DNA of 64,000 nucleotides from Methyloceanibacter stevinii. Its GTDB lineage: Bacteria; Pseudomonadota; Alphaproteobacteria; Rhizobiales; Methyloligellaceae. Below, one piece after another: positions 8,482 to 17,189 of this stretch (position 1 is its first letter; every line of letters begins with the position of its first letter). The stretch spans positions 508,968 through 572,967 of the forward strand of contig NZ_LPWE01000011.1 in assembly GCF_001723355.1 (NCBI RefSeq). Direction: 5' to 3'. Made by a program: the position numbers and the translations under genes. The notes beneath the pieces were generated by a model. That model ran no database searches. It had not been told where the DNA came from and saw only the letters and a program-made list of their open reading frames with translations.

Positions 8482-9433
8482 GCGGTTGCGGAGGGGGGGC
8501 GGCGGCCCTGCTGGAGCCGCCCCCTAGTCGCGGCGTTTGGCTGTATGTGTTCGTGTGCGAGCCTGGGTCCAAGAGGTTCAGAAAGCCATGAAGGCAGGGA
8601 TTGATATCTCGCTTGGCCCAGGCAACGACTTGGTGCACGACCGGCGCGTCCTGAATGGACAGGAAGACGGCGCCGTTGAGACGCGCCTTCTTCATCGAGC
8701 TCGGTACGAGGGCCACGCCCACGCTTTCCGCAACGAGATTGAGGATAGTCTGCTGAAGGTTTGTCTCGAGGCGAACCTGGGGCGTGAAACCGCTGGCTTG
8801 GCAATGTCCGATGATCGCGTCGTAGAGGCTCGGAGCAGCGCTGCGCGGTGCGATGACGAATGGCGTGTCCTCCAGTTCCGCGATGGCGATCTGGCGCTTA
8901 TGGGCGAGGGAATGTCCCTTTGGCAACGCCGCGCATAGTGGCTCCGTGTAGACTGTGCGCGAATTGAGCGCCTGGGCGTTCTCCGGCGGAAACATGATGG
9001 CGGCGTCGATCTTGCCTTCGATGACATGGGTACTGAGGTCCTCGGGCAGCTGCTCGCGGATCGTGAAGTGCACATTCGGAAAGGCCGCCGAATAGGATCG
9101 CACGATTCCCGGGACAACATTGTAGGCGGCGCAGCTGGTGAACCCGATGCGCAGGGCGCCGATCTGGCCGCGTTCCGCTGCCGTTGCGTTTTTGCAGGCC
9201 TGCTCGAGCAGCGAAAGGATGGCCTTGGCGTCGGCATGGAGCTGCGTGCCACCGGCGGTCAGCGCGACGCTACGGGAACTGCGCTTGAACAGAGCGATAC
9301 CGAGTTCCGTTTCGAGAGCGGCAATCTGCCGGCTGAGCGGCGGCTGGGAAAGATTGAGCCGCTCCGCCGCGCGGCCAAAATGCAGGGTCTCGGCGAGGAC
9401 GCAAAACGAGCGCAGGTGCTTGGTGTCAATCAT
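8348..9433 (-). CDS. LysR-family regulator with unusual C-terminal tail
   Basis: The N-terminal winged helix is clear (HLRSFCVLAETLHFGRAAERLNLSQPPLSRQIAALE), followed by a periplasmic-binding-like effector domain (GFTSCAAYNVVPGIV...). Normal LysR length is reached at GFLNLLD (about residue 295), after which the frame continues 65 residues of Arg/Pro/Ser-rich sequence antisense to the end of aldA. A stop exists there in a shifted frame (near 8526), so an indel is possible. ATG 9433 (MIDTKHLRSF) is preferred over 9463 because family members start that close to the helix. It is divergent from the AEC carrier gene and so is a candidate regulator of it. Confidence 0.85.
   Translation of the reverse strand: MIDTKHLRSFCVLAETLHFGRAAERLNLSQPPLSRQIAALETELGIALFKRSSRSVALTAGGTQLHADAKAILSLLEQACKNATAAERGQIGALRIGFTSCAAYNVVPGIVRSYSAAFPNVHFTIREQLPEDLSTHVIEGKIDAAIMFPPENAQALNSRTVYTEPLCAALPKGHSLAHKRQIAIAELEDTPFVIAPRSAAPSLYDAIIGHCQASGFTPQVRLETNLQQTILNLVAESVGVALVPSSMKKARLNGAVFLSIQDAPVVHQVVAWAKRDINPCLHGFLNLLDPGSHTNTYSQTPRLGGGSSRAAAPPPQPPIRAAYRRFASRCTRRDRACRQHRRCPTYVDLHGSPASPRSARD
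8495..8524. terminator. Hairpin between convergent aldA and LysR genes
   Basis: GGGGGCGGC and GCCGCCCCC form a 9-bp perfect stem around a 12-base loop just after the aldA stop. No T-tract follows on either strand, so it is a weak terminator candidate. The LysR reading frame runs through it. Confidence 0.4.
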
Positions 9434-9565
9434 CTGGGAGCCTTGTCCGGGGACCATCCCCATTCATGCTGAAAATGTATCATTAGCGTCTGATCATTGC
9501 ATTGGATCATATCGATCATGCGGCCTTAGTGTGGCGCGTCGCATCCTCCAATAACGGTCCCTTCA

Positions 9566-10528
9566 ATGCTCTCCATGGTCACGGTGGTTCTGCCGGTCTT
9601 CGCCATCATTCTCGCCGGATTCGGCGCGCGCAAAGTGGGGGTTCTCGGTCCGCACGCTTCCCTCGATCTCAATCGCTACGTCTCTTATCTCGCGCTGCCG
9701 GCGCTGTTGTTCGACGTGATGGCGGGAGCGGACTGGGGGAACCTTGACCTCATGGAGTTTGTCGCGATCTTTGCTCTGTCGAGCACGGTCATCTATGGCG
9801 TCACGGTCGTATTGTGCCTCTTTGCCCGCAACAACCTCTCGGATGCGAGCGTCGACGGGCTGGGCGCGGCCTACTCCAACACGGGCTATATGGGCATTCC
9901 CCTGTGTCTGCTGGTGCTGGGTACCGACAGCCTACCCGCCGTAACACTCGCGGCCGTCGCGACGACCGTTGTGCTTTTCGCCATCGCGATCGTGTTGGTC
10001 GAGGCAGGGCGGCAGACGCAGCCGCGCGGCGTAGCGATTGTCTTGACTGTTGGGGGATCGCTCATCCGAAACCCGTTGATCATTGCCCCCTTGCTTGGCG
10101 GCATTTGGGCTGCGGCAGGACTCCCGATGCCCATGGCCCTCGATAGCTTTCTCGATCTTTTGGGCGCCAGCGCCGCACCGTGCGCACTCGTTTCCCTCGG
10201 ACTGTTTTTCGCCGATAGCAGCAAGGAGAGCACCGGCCGGATCTGGTCGAAGGCAGCACTCCTTTCGACAGGTAAGCTGCTGGTGCATCCGGCGTTGACC
10301 TGGGTGCTTGCAATGTTCTTCGGGCTGCCCCCGTTTCTCGCCGGAATTGCCGTGCTGTTGTCCGCGCTTCCGACCGGGACGGGACCGTTCATGCTAGCGG
10401 AGCTCTACGGCCGCGAGACGGTGACGACGTCGAGTGCCGTTATGCTCTCGACCCTGGTCTCGCTCGTTACCATCACATTTCTGCTCTATTGGGGCGGCTA
10501 TGCGGAGTTGGAGATCGCGACACGGTGA
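9566..10528 (+). CDS. AEC (auxin efflux carrier) family transporter
   Basis: Inner-membrane carrier of 320 residues with about ten hydrophobic segments in two five-helix halves. Family features are the N-terminal LPVFAIILAGFGARKVGVL and the conserved NTGYMGIPLCL in the fourth helix, plus LPTGTGPFMLA late in the protein. AEC proteins move organic acids such as malate and malonate. It is divergent from a LysR gene and converges, 5 bp apart, with the lyase gene. Transport of a hydroxy acid such as 2-hydroxyisobutyrate is suggested only by position. Confidence 0.85.
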   Translation: MLSMVTVVLPVFAIILAGFGARKVGVLGPHASLDLNRYVSYLALPALLFDVMAGADWGNLDLMEFVAIFALSSTVIYGVTVVLCLFARNNLSDASVDGLGAAYSNTGYMGIPLCLLVLGTDSLPAVTLAAVATTVVLFAIAIVLVEAGRQTQPRGVAIVLTVGGSLIRNPLIIAPLLGGIWAAAGLPMPMALDSFLDLLGASAAPCALVSLGLFFADSSKESTGRIWSKAALLSTGKLLVHPALTWVLAMFFGLPPFLAGIAVLLSALPTGTGPFMLAELYGRETVTTSSAVMLSTLVSLVTITFLLYWGGYAELEIATR

Positions 10529-10533
10529 CACTT

Positions 10534-12267
10534 TTAGCTCACGCCGTCGCGCCATTTGAGTTCGGCTTCGTCCCAGGCGGCCAGCGGCTGTAGATCCGGA
10601 ACCCAAGCCAGGCCCGACTTGGAGTCGGACGAGACGGCCCCCGGAGAAACGACGACGTCCAGTAGTGCCGGCTTGTTGGCGATCGCCCATTCGATGGCCG
10701 CAGGCAATTCCTCGGCGCTCTCGATTCTCTCGGCCTTCATGCCGAGTGCTCGCGCCAGTGCGGCATGGTCGGCGTATTGCAGCTCTGTGCCGACGACCTT
10801 GCCATAGGTGATGCGCTGATCGTGGACCTCAATCTGCCAAGCGCCGTTGTTGGCGACAACGACGACGAGCGGCACGTTATGGCGCACAGCGGTGTCGATC
10901 TCGATGGCGTTGAAGCCGAAAGAGCCGTCGCCCGTTGCGACGATTACCGGCCGTTCGGGAAAGGCGAGCCCGGCGGCAATGCCGAACGGCAGGCCGATGC
11001 CGATACAGCCGAGCGAGCCCGGGTCGAGCATGCGCTTTGCGGATAGGCCGACGCGGCAAAAGCTCAGGAAGTCGCCGCCATCAGTGACGACGATGTCGTC
11101 ATCACCGATATGGTTCTGGAGGGCCGCGATGAGTTTGTGGGGGTGGATGCGTCCGTTTTCGTCGTCCGGGGCGGACGCCATCGCCAGCCGGAGCGACTCC
11201 GTCTTGCGTTCGTGTTCGGCGCGCAAACGCGCCGCCCACTCGTGATCGATTGCGGGTTCGCGATTGCCGGCCGCTTCCAAAAGGCCGTTGAGGGTCAGGG
11301 CGCCATCGGCATGAATCTCAACCTCGCCACGCCGGTTGTCGGAAAGCTCGGAGGGCGCATCAGAGATGCGCACGAACTTGGCGTCGCCGAAGATCGCGGG
11401 CGAACCGAACCCGAGCTGGAAATCGAGCCGGCGGCCGAGGGTCACGACGACGTCGGCCTCGGTCATCACCTTGCCGCGCACACCGTTGACGACAGAGGGG
11501 TGTCCGTCGGAAACGACACCGCGGCTCTCGCCGGTATCGAGGTAGAGTGCGCCAAGTTGATCTAGAAAGCGCGTGAGCGCCGGGCCCGCCGTACGCGCGC
11601 CGCGGCCCGATATCACAAGCGGCCTTCTGGCTGACCAGAGAATCTCGGCTGCATCTTCGAGGCTATCTCTTGGAGGCACAAGGGCCGGCGTCGGTTTCTG
11701 GCGAAAGTGCTCGTCCATCTGCAGCGCGGGGACGACCTTCGCGCGGAGAGTGTCGGTGGGAAAATCGAGGTAGACAGGACCTGGGTCGCCGCCCCGCCCG
11801 ACGGCGCGTTCCACGGCCGCATCAAGCTCCTGCAGCACCAGGGATGGCTCGCGCACTGTACGCGCATAACGCGTAATCGAGCGCACGAGAAGCGCGCCGT
11901 CGAGGTCCTGCAGGCTACCGCGATTTTCTTGCGCACGTGGCGGCACGCCCGACAGGACCAGCACCGGCGCGCGAGCCACATGAGCGTTCGCGATACCGGT
12001 GATCGCATTGGTTAGTCCCGGGCCTGCGGTCACGAGAGCAACCCCGAGCGACCCGGTCAGTTCGGCATGGGCATGTGCCATGTGAACGGCTGCACGCTCG
12101 TCGCGGACGTCTATGATGCGAATGCCCTCTGCATCAATGCTCATCCAAATCGGCATGATATGGCCGCCACACAGCGCAAAAACGCGGTCGACACCGCGGC
12201 GGCGCAGGAACCGCGCAATGATCGCTGCCGACGAGTTGTCGGCGATTCTCGTACTATCCATGTTCAT
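10534..12267 (-). CDS. Thiamine-diphosphate enzyme, 2-hydroxyacyl-CoA lyase-like
   Basis: Cytoplasmic ThDP enzyme of 577 residues with the three domains of the acetolactate synthase/oxalyl-CoA decarboxylase family. Seen: CGGHIMPIW and DVRDE57RAAVHMAHAHAE (catalytic Glu), the central TPP_M domain with GRRLDFQLGFG, and the cofactor motif GDGSFGFNAIEI...VVVANN. Acetolactate synthase features such as an FAD-binding VIEWR-type tail are not obvious. Actinobacterial 2-hydroxyacyl-CoA lyase splits 2-hydroxyisobutyryl-CoA to acetone and formyl-CoA and has the same CGGHI start; the neighbouring mutase operon uses the same CoA ester. A benzoylformate-decarboxylase-like activity remains possible. A 295-bp gap separates it from the mutase operon, so it may have its own promoter. 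Confidence 0.72.
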   Translation of the reverse strand: MNMDSTRIADNSSAAIIARFLRRRGVDRVFALCGGHIMPIWMSIDAEGIRIIDVRDERAAVHMAHAHAELTGSLGVALVTAGPGLTNAITGIANAHVARAPVLVLSGVPPRAQENRGSLQDLDGALLVRSITRYARTVREPSLVLQELDAAVERAVGRGGDPGPVYLDFPTDTLRAKVVPALQMDEHFRQKPTPALVPPRDSLEDAAEILWSARRPLVISGRGARTAGPALTRFLDQLGALYLDTGESRGVVSDGHPSVVNGVRGKVMTEADVVVTLGRRLDFQLGFGSPAIFGDAKFVRISDAPSELSDNRRGEVEIHADGALTLNGLLEAAGNREPAIDHEWAARLRAEHERKTESLRLAMASAPDDENGRIHPHKLIAALQNHIGDDDIVVTDGGDFLSFCRVGLSAKRMLDPGSLGCIGIGLPFGIAAGLAFPERPVIVATGDGSFGFNAIEIDTAVRHNVPLVVVVANNGAWQIEVHDQRITYGKVVGTELQYADHAALARALGMKAERIESAEELPAAIEWAIANKPALLDVVVSPGAVSSDSKSGLAWVPDLQPLAAWDEAELKWRDGVS

Positions 12268-12562
12268 GTTTGCATAGTTTCGTCAGTCGTAGCGTGGCAC
12301 GGTTCCTTCCTAGGTGTTGTCGCGGCGGCTGTGGCTGGGCTAGCCGGGTCGACGTAGCTCGCGAGTGGGCTGGAGTGCGGACTGGTGTCGGCCAAACTCG
12401 GGTAGATCAACGGCAAGAGTGCAAGGCGCGTGTCGCGGCCGTCAGATTTGTTTGCCATTGCGATTCCGATCCCCAACAGACCCGCTCCGACGGCCTGCTG
12501 ATGGGCGGGAGAATCTGCTATCGCAGCCACGACAGGCGCGGGTTGTGTAGTCCAACAGGCTT

Positions 12563-13153
12563 TCAACCGTTTTCACCGATGGTAGCTATCGCGGTCGAAG
12601 GAACGGACAGGGATCCACAACTCGCTTCGAGCAGGCGCAGGAGATCGGAAAGGCGGTTGAGGTAGGCGAGTGCTATGGCGCCAGCGGCTTCCTTGCCGCC
12701 TTCAGTTGAGAGCATGGCATCAGCAATGTTGTTGAGTTGGTTCAGTTCGGCCAAGCGTCGCTCGGCTCGCAGGCAGACCGCGTATGCGACCTCAGCGAAG
12801 GCCGAGGTCGGGAGTTCGCTAACTCTCATGTTCGGAGTCTGTGCGGTTAGCTCTGCCTCGAGCCCCTCTACGGCAGCATCGATGCGTTCGAGGGACTCCT
12901 GTGAAAGCCGGGGAGTGCCAGTGGCTTTGATCCGGCGGATGATTGCCGCCAGATCGGCCCGTACTGCGCGCAGGCTTTTGAGTAGGGGCGATGACGAAAG
13001 CGAGATCAAGACTGCGATCCAGGCACGCAACTCCACTATCGCGCCAATCGCTTCGACCGGTACGCTGTCCTTATCGACGATCACTCCTGAGTCGAGCTTG
13101 GTCTGACCGCAGTCACCTGGATGTGCGGTCGCCTGGCGACGGAGTTGTTCCAT
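12563..13153 (-). CDS. PduO-type cob(I)alamin adenosyltransferase-like protein, divergent
   Basis: A 196-residue protein whose C-terminal half carries the PduO/MMAB signature VCLRAERRLAEL and ALAYLNRLSDLLRLL. The N-terminus aligns in order with the family's ATP loop and VEAYGTVDELN helix, but as GDCGQTKL and VEAIGAIVELRAW, so several usual ATP-binding residues differ. ATG 13153 follows GGAGGG. It is the last gene of the mutase operon, 21 bp after the beta-helix gene. The mutase needs adenosylcobalamin, so cofactor making, delivery or repair is likely; whether it is still catalytic is open. Confidence 0.6.
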   Translation of the reverse strand: MEQLRRQATAHPGDCGQTKLDSGVIVDKDSVPVEAIGAIVELRAWIAVLISLSSSPLLKSLRAVRADLAAIIRRIKATGTPRLSQESLERIDAAVEGLEAELTAQTPNMRVSELPTSAFAEVAYAVCLRAERRLAELNQLNNIADAMLSTEGGKEAAGAIALAYLNRLSDLLRLLEASCGSLSVPSTAIATIGENG

Positions 13154-13174
13154 TGGAGATTCCCTCCAGTTGTC

Positions 13175-14509
13175 CTACGAGGTGGCTTGCTCCGCACGAA
13201 AAGCCTTGGCGTAATTGAGATAGTGTCCGATGACACTCCGCATCATCTCGCGTTTTGCATCGTCGAGCTTGGCAAGTGGATGGGCCGGACGTCCCGCCCA
13301 GACGCAGCCGCCGGTCAGATGCTGTCCGGGCTCGGCGACAGCTCCTGCGGCGAGCAGCACGTCGTCGTCAATGACGGCGCCGGAGTTTACGGTGGAGCCG
13401 ATGCCGATAAGTGATCCTTCGCCAATGCGGCAGTCATGCAAATCGACGTTGTGGCCGATCGTCGAGTTGGCACCGATGACAAAGTCGCCTTTCTCGCAGT
13501 GAATGCGGGTGTTGTCCTGAATGTTGACGTTGCGACCGATTCGGATCGCGAAGCCGTTGGCCTCCAGCCGGCAGCCAAAAAAGACGCTTGCGTTGCTCGC
13601 AAGGTCGATGCGGCCTTTGAGGTGCGCCGTCTTGGCGACAAAGGCATCGTCTGGCGGAACGAGGTCCGGTGTGCCGGCTGCCTCGTGGACAAATATGGAC
13701 CTTGCGATCTCTTCGCGCAGTTGCACGGCACGCGCCTCGCACTCATACGGGCTGCAGGCGCGAACGGGCATGGCTGGGATGCCGGCATAGACGTGGCCGC
13801 CCTCCAGTTTCGTACGGGGGAAGACGACCGCTCCCTTTTCGATGACGACGTGATTCTCGACGACCGAGCCATCAAGAATGACGGCATCATTCTCGATGAC
13901 GCAGTCATTGCCGACATCACACGCGTGGACCACGGCGTTGCTTCCCACGGTCACCCGATCCCCGATACGGGTGGGATAGAGATCGTGGGCAATATGGACC
14001 GTTCCATACTCGCCCAATGAGAACGAGTCGCCGATGCGCACGTAGTGACCGTCAGCGCGGAGCACCGAATTGGCCGCGAGTAATGGTCCTGCCCCGATCT
14101 CGACCTTTCCCAGGACGCACGAGCCGTGCCCGCTGAGCTGGTGCTCGCTGGCAAAGAGCGGTTCGATGCCGTCATAGGGAAGGATGTAGGGCTTCCGCGA
14201 CGGGAGAAGGTCTGCAGCCATTGTGTAGACGCCGTCGCGGCTGCGCATGCTCCCCTTGATCAAGCGCGCGCTCGTCAGCAGTTCGTCCACAGACAACTTT
14301 GCCGCGGCTTGCGAGCAATAGGGCTGGAACTTTTCGATTCCCGGTGCGCGCAAACTGCGCGCGATCATGAATCGGCGGACACTAAGCCGCCCGTGACCCA
14401 GCGCGACGCTGCGGGCAAGCAGCAGCGCGGCGGCAGCGGGACTGCCCTTTCGCGCGGCCGCACGAGAAGACTTGAGTTGGTGACGCGACAGTGGCATGCG
14501 CTGGCTCAA
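13175..14509 (-). CDS. Tandem left-handed beta-helix (gamma-carbonic-anhydrase-like) protein
   Basis: Protein of 444 residues with two hexapeptide-repeat beta-helix domains. The first (about 125-235) reads VRIGDSFSLGEYGTVHIAHD and GSNAVVHACDVG; the second (about 275-420) reads IRIGRNVNIQDNTRIH, then TIGHNVDLHDC. The second has the three histidines expected for a gamma-carbonic anhydrase zinc site; the first lacks a clean third one. Each domain ends with a family-like AG(I/R)PA motif. The gene overlaps hcmA by 4 bp (14506-14509), so it is translationally coupled to the mutase. Its role there is unknown; scaffold, hydratase or carbonic-anhydrase functions are possible. Confidence 0.75.
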   Translation of the reverse strand: MSQRMPLSRHQLKSSRAAARKGSPAAAALLLARSVALGHGRLSVRRFMIARSLRAPGIEKFQPYCSQAAAKLSVDELLTSARLIKGSMRSRDGVYTMAADLLPSRKPYILPYDGIEPLFASEHQLSGHGSCVLGKVEIGAGPLLAANSVLRADGHYVRIGDSFSLGEYGTVHIAHDLYPTRIGDRVTVGSNAVVHACDVGNDCVIENDAVILDGSVVENHVVIEKGAVVFPRTKLEGGHVYAGIPAMPVRACSPYECEARAVQLREEIARSIFVHEAAGTPDLVPPDDAFVAKTAHLKGRIDLASNASVFFGCRLEANGFAIRIGRNVNIQDNTRIHCEKGDFVIGANSTIGHNVDLHDCRIGEGSLIGIGSTVNSGAVIDDDVLLAAGAVAEPGQHLTGGCVWAGRPAHPLAKLDDAKREMMRSVIGHYLNYAKAFRAEQATS

Positions 14510-16212
14510 TAGACGGGTGTCTCACGATAGGTGCCCCAAACGTCTTTCAACGTTTCGACGATGTCGCCCATTGTGGCGCCGTTGGCGACGAGTTCGACCG
14601 TCACTGGCATGATGTTTTCCGAGGGATCTTTCGCCACCTCTACGAGCTTCTTCAAAAGAGCCTCGTGTTTTTCGGCGTCGCGCTCGCGGCGTACGCGCTG
14701 GGTGCGCGCGACCTGACGCTCTGCCGTCGTCTGGTCGTAGGGGTGAGTGTGGATCTCGGGATCGTCCTGGTTGTCCACGAAGCGATTGACGCCAATGACG
14801 GGCTTGTCGCCCGACTGCTTGCGCAATGCGGTCTCATAGGCGAAGTCGGCGATATGCTTCTGGAACCAGCCGTCGCTGATTAGCTTCAGGGTTCCCCCGT
14901 TGCTCTCGACCTCGGCAAGGATCTCGAAGATGCGTTTCTCGTAGTCGGCGGTAAGCGTCTCGACGTAATAGGAGCCACCAAGCGGATCGATCACCTGCGT
15001 GACGTTGGTCTCCTCGGCGATGACCTGCTGGGTGCGCAGCGCCATGCGCATGGCGTCCTCGGTCGGGATCGCGAAGGCTTCGTCGTAGCCGTTGGTATGG
15101 AGCGACTGGCAGCCGCCGAGGACAGCCGCAAGCGCCTGCATGGACGTGCGCACGACATTGACCATGTATTGCGGTTTGGTGAGAGAGGCCGCCGCCGTCT
15201 GGCAATGGAAGCGCAGGCGCATCGACTCGGGATTCTTAGCGCCGAACCGCTCCTTCATGATCTTGGCGTAGCAGCGGCGGAGCGCCCGAAACTTAGCGAC
15301 TTCCTCGAAGAAGTCGGCCTGGCAGACGAAGAAAAACGCTAGGCGCGGCGCGAATTCGTCCACCTCCATGCCCGTCTTCAAGACTTCCTCGACGTAGACA
15401 ATGAGGCTGGCGAGCGTGAACGCGGCCTCGTGGAGCGGCGAGGAGCCGGCCTCGGAGATGTGGTAGCCGGAAATGTTGATGGGATTGTAGCGCTTCATGT
15501 TACGCGCGCAGTAGGTGATGCAGTCGCGAACGATGCGCACGGACGGCTCGACCGGGAAGATGTACTCCTTCTGAGCCATGTACTCCTTGAGGATGTCGGC
15601 CTGGACCGTCCCGGAGAGCTTGTTGAGGTCATAGCCACGTTCCTGCGCCAGCACGACGTACATCGCGAGCAGGATCCAGGCGGACGGATTGATGGTCATG
15701 GAGACGGAGATCTTCTCCAGATCGATACCCTCGAACAGGGCCTCCATGTCGGCAAGGGTGTCGACTGCGACGCCCTCGCGGCCGACCTCTCCCTCGCTCA
15801 TGGGATGGTCGGAGTCGTAGCCCATCAGTGTCGGCATATCGAAATCGGTGGAGATGCCTGTTTGACCCTGCGCGATCAGATACTTGAAACGCTTGTTGGT
15901 GTCCTCACCGGTGCCGAAGCCCGCGATCTGGCGCATGGTCCATGGCCGTGAGCGGTACATGGTCGGGTAGGGGCCGCGGGTGAACGGATAGCGGCCGGGC
16001 AGCCCGATGTCCTCGATCGGCGTTTCGGCCAGGTCCGCGGCGGTATAGGTGCGCTTGACCGGAAAATCGCCGAGCGTGAAGAACTGCTCCTTGCTCTCGG
16101 CCTGCTTGCGAAGGAACTGCGCGACCTCGTTGGCCTCCCAGTCCTTCTCCTCCGCCCGGATCTTGTCGATGACTTCCCGGGAGAAGGAGGAATCATTGAA
16201 GATCTCGTTCAT
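14506..16212 (-). CDS. hcmA: 2-hydroxyisobutyryl-CoA mutase, large subunit
   Basis: Substrate-binding TIM-barrel subunit (568 residues) of an adenosylcobalamin-dependent acyl-CoA mutase; the cobalamin domain is in the separate HcmB. Methylmalonyl-CoA mutase landmarks are clear ([34 protein letters not shown]-type [11 protein letters not shown]). Where methylmalonyl-CoA mutase has Tyr89 (RQYAG) this has RQI96AG, and TD123FD follows 27 residues later, matching Ile90 and Asp117, the pair that defines 2-hydroxyisobutyryl-CoA mutase of Aquincola. The reaction is 2-hydroxyisobutyryl-CoA to (S)-3-hydroxybutyryl-CoA. It overlaps both neighbours by 4 bp. An isobutyryl-CoA mutase is less likely because of Asp123. 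Confidence 0.92.
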   Translation of the reverse strand: MNEIFNDSSFSREVIDKIRAEEKDWEANEVAQFLRKQAESKEQFFTLGDFPVKRTYTAADLAETPIEDIGLPGRYPFTRGPYPTMYRSRPWTMRQIAGFGTGEDTNKRFKYLIAQGQTGISTDFDMPTLMGYDSDHPMSEGEVGREGVAVDTLADMEALFEGIDLEKISVSMTINPSAWILLAMYVVLAQERGYDLNKLSGTVQADILKEYMAQKEYIFPVEPSVRIVRDCITYCARNMKRYNPINISGYHISEAGSSPLHEAAFTLASLIVYVEEVLKTGMEVDEFAPRLAFFFVCQADFFEEVAKFRALRRCYAKIMKERFGAKNPESMRLRFHCQTAAASLTKPQYMVNVVRTSMQALAAVLGGCQSLHTNGYDEAFAIPTEDAMRMALRTQQVIAEETNVTQVIDPLGGSYYVETLTADYEKRIFEILAEVESNGGTLKLISDGWFQKHIADFAYETALRKQSGDKPVIGVNRFVDNQDDPEIHTHPYDQTTAERQVARTQRVRRERDAEKHEALLKKLVEVAKDPSENIMPVTVELVANGATMGDIVETLKDVWGTYRETPVY

Positions 16213-17189
16213 CGGTTAAATATTCCTTTTTCGAGTGAGGCTGTTACAAGCTCGTTCGCCAGCGAATAGGGATCGGCCTGACGATCGCTGAGGCGCTGGG
16301 CGAGCGCCGAGCAATGGGGTCTGGATTCTTCGGTGAAGCGCTCGATCAGCAGAGTCTCGGCGGTCTTGTGGAGGCGATACCTGGCGATCGCGAGACGGCG
16401 CTTCCTGCCGCTTTCGGAGTCGAAGGCCACCTTGCGGTGGCGGGTGAGCGCATCGATGAGTTCGTCGAAGCCGTCGCCCGTATAGGAGCTGATGCCAACC
16501 ACGGGCGCGTTCCAATCGGGCGTCTCGCCCGGCTTCAGCCCGAGCATCAGCATGGTCTTGAGATCGGTGATCGTGCGCGACGCATCGCTACGATCACATT
16601 TGGAAACGACGTGAATGTCGGCAATTTCGAGCATGCCGGCTTTGATCGCCTGCACGTCGTCGCCCAGACCCGGCGCGGACACGACAATCGTGGTGTTCGA
16701 CGCCTTGGCGATCTCGACCTCGTCCTGGCCGACGCCGACGGTCTCCACGATGATGGTGTCGAAGCCGCCGATATCGAGGATATCGGTCGCCTCCAGAGTT
16801 GCCCGGGCTAGCCCGCCGACGGCCCCACGTGTGGCCATGCTGCGGATATAGATGCCGGGATCGGACGCGATGTCCGTCATGCGGATGCGGTCGCCCAGAA
16901 TCGAGCCGCCGGTGTAGGGGCTCGATGGGTCCACCGCGACAATTCCGACTTTCATGCCGAGCTTACGCAAACGGCCCGCGAGCGCGGCGACAAGTGTGGA
17001 CTTGCCGCTGCCGGGGACGCCCGTGATCCCGATCACATGCGCGGAGCCCGAAAGCTGGTAAATCCCCGCCAGAGTCTCCCTGACTTCCTCGACCCCCGCT
17101 TCGGCGCGTGAGATTAGGCGTGCGATAGCCGCGGTCTCGCCGGACTTTGCGCGTCCAAGCAGGCTGCTAGACGGCGCATAACGGCTCAC
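16209..17189 (-). CDS. meaH: MeaB/MeaH-type G-protein chaperone of the mutase
   Basis: GTPase of 326 residues that loads adenosylcobalamin onto, and protects, the acyl-CoA mutase. Motifs: Walker A GVPGSGKST (57-65), DPSSPYTGGSILGDRIRM, ETVGVGQDE (Walker B and base), and SKCD in place of the usual NKxD. A C-terminal helical dimerisation arm follows. GTG start; 4-bp overlaps with the ligase upstream and hcmA downstream show one coupled operon. Named MeaH by its place in an hcm operon, as in 2-hydroxyisobutyrate degraders. Confidence 0.92.
   Translation of the reverse strand: MSRYAPSSSLLGRAKSGETAAIARLISRAEAGVEEVRETLAGIYQLSGSAHVIGITGVPGSGKSTLVAALAGRLRKLGMKVGIVAVDPSSPYTGGSILGDRIRMTDIASDPGIYIRSMATRGAVGGLARATLEATDILDIGGFDTIIVETVGVGQDEVEIAKASNTTIVVSAPGLGDDVQAIKAGMLEIADIHVVSKCDRSDASRTITDLKTMLMLGLKPGETPDWNAPVVGISSYTGDGFDELIDALTRHRKVAFDSESGRKRRLAIARYRLHKTAETLLIERFTEESRPHCSALAQRLSDRQADPYSLANELVTASLEKGIFNR

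Noticed and set aside
12264-12566. Minus-strand frame of 100 codons between the lyase and adenosyltransferase-like genes
   Set aside because: Low-complexity Ala/Thr/Pro product, overlaps both neighbours, no ribosome site. I also looked here for a cobalamin riboswitch and found no B12-box sequence.
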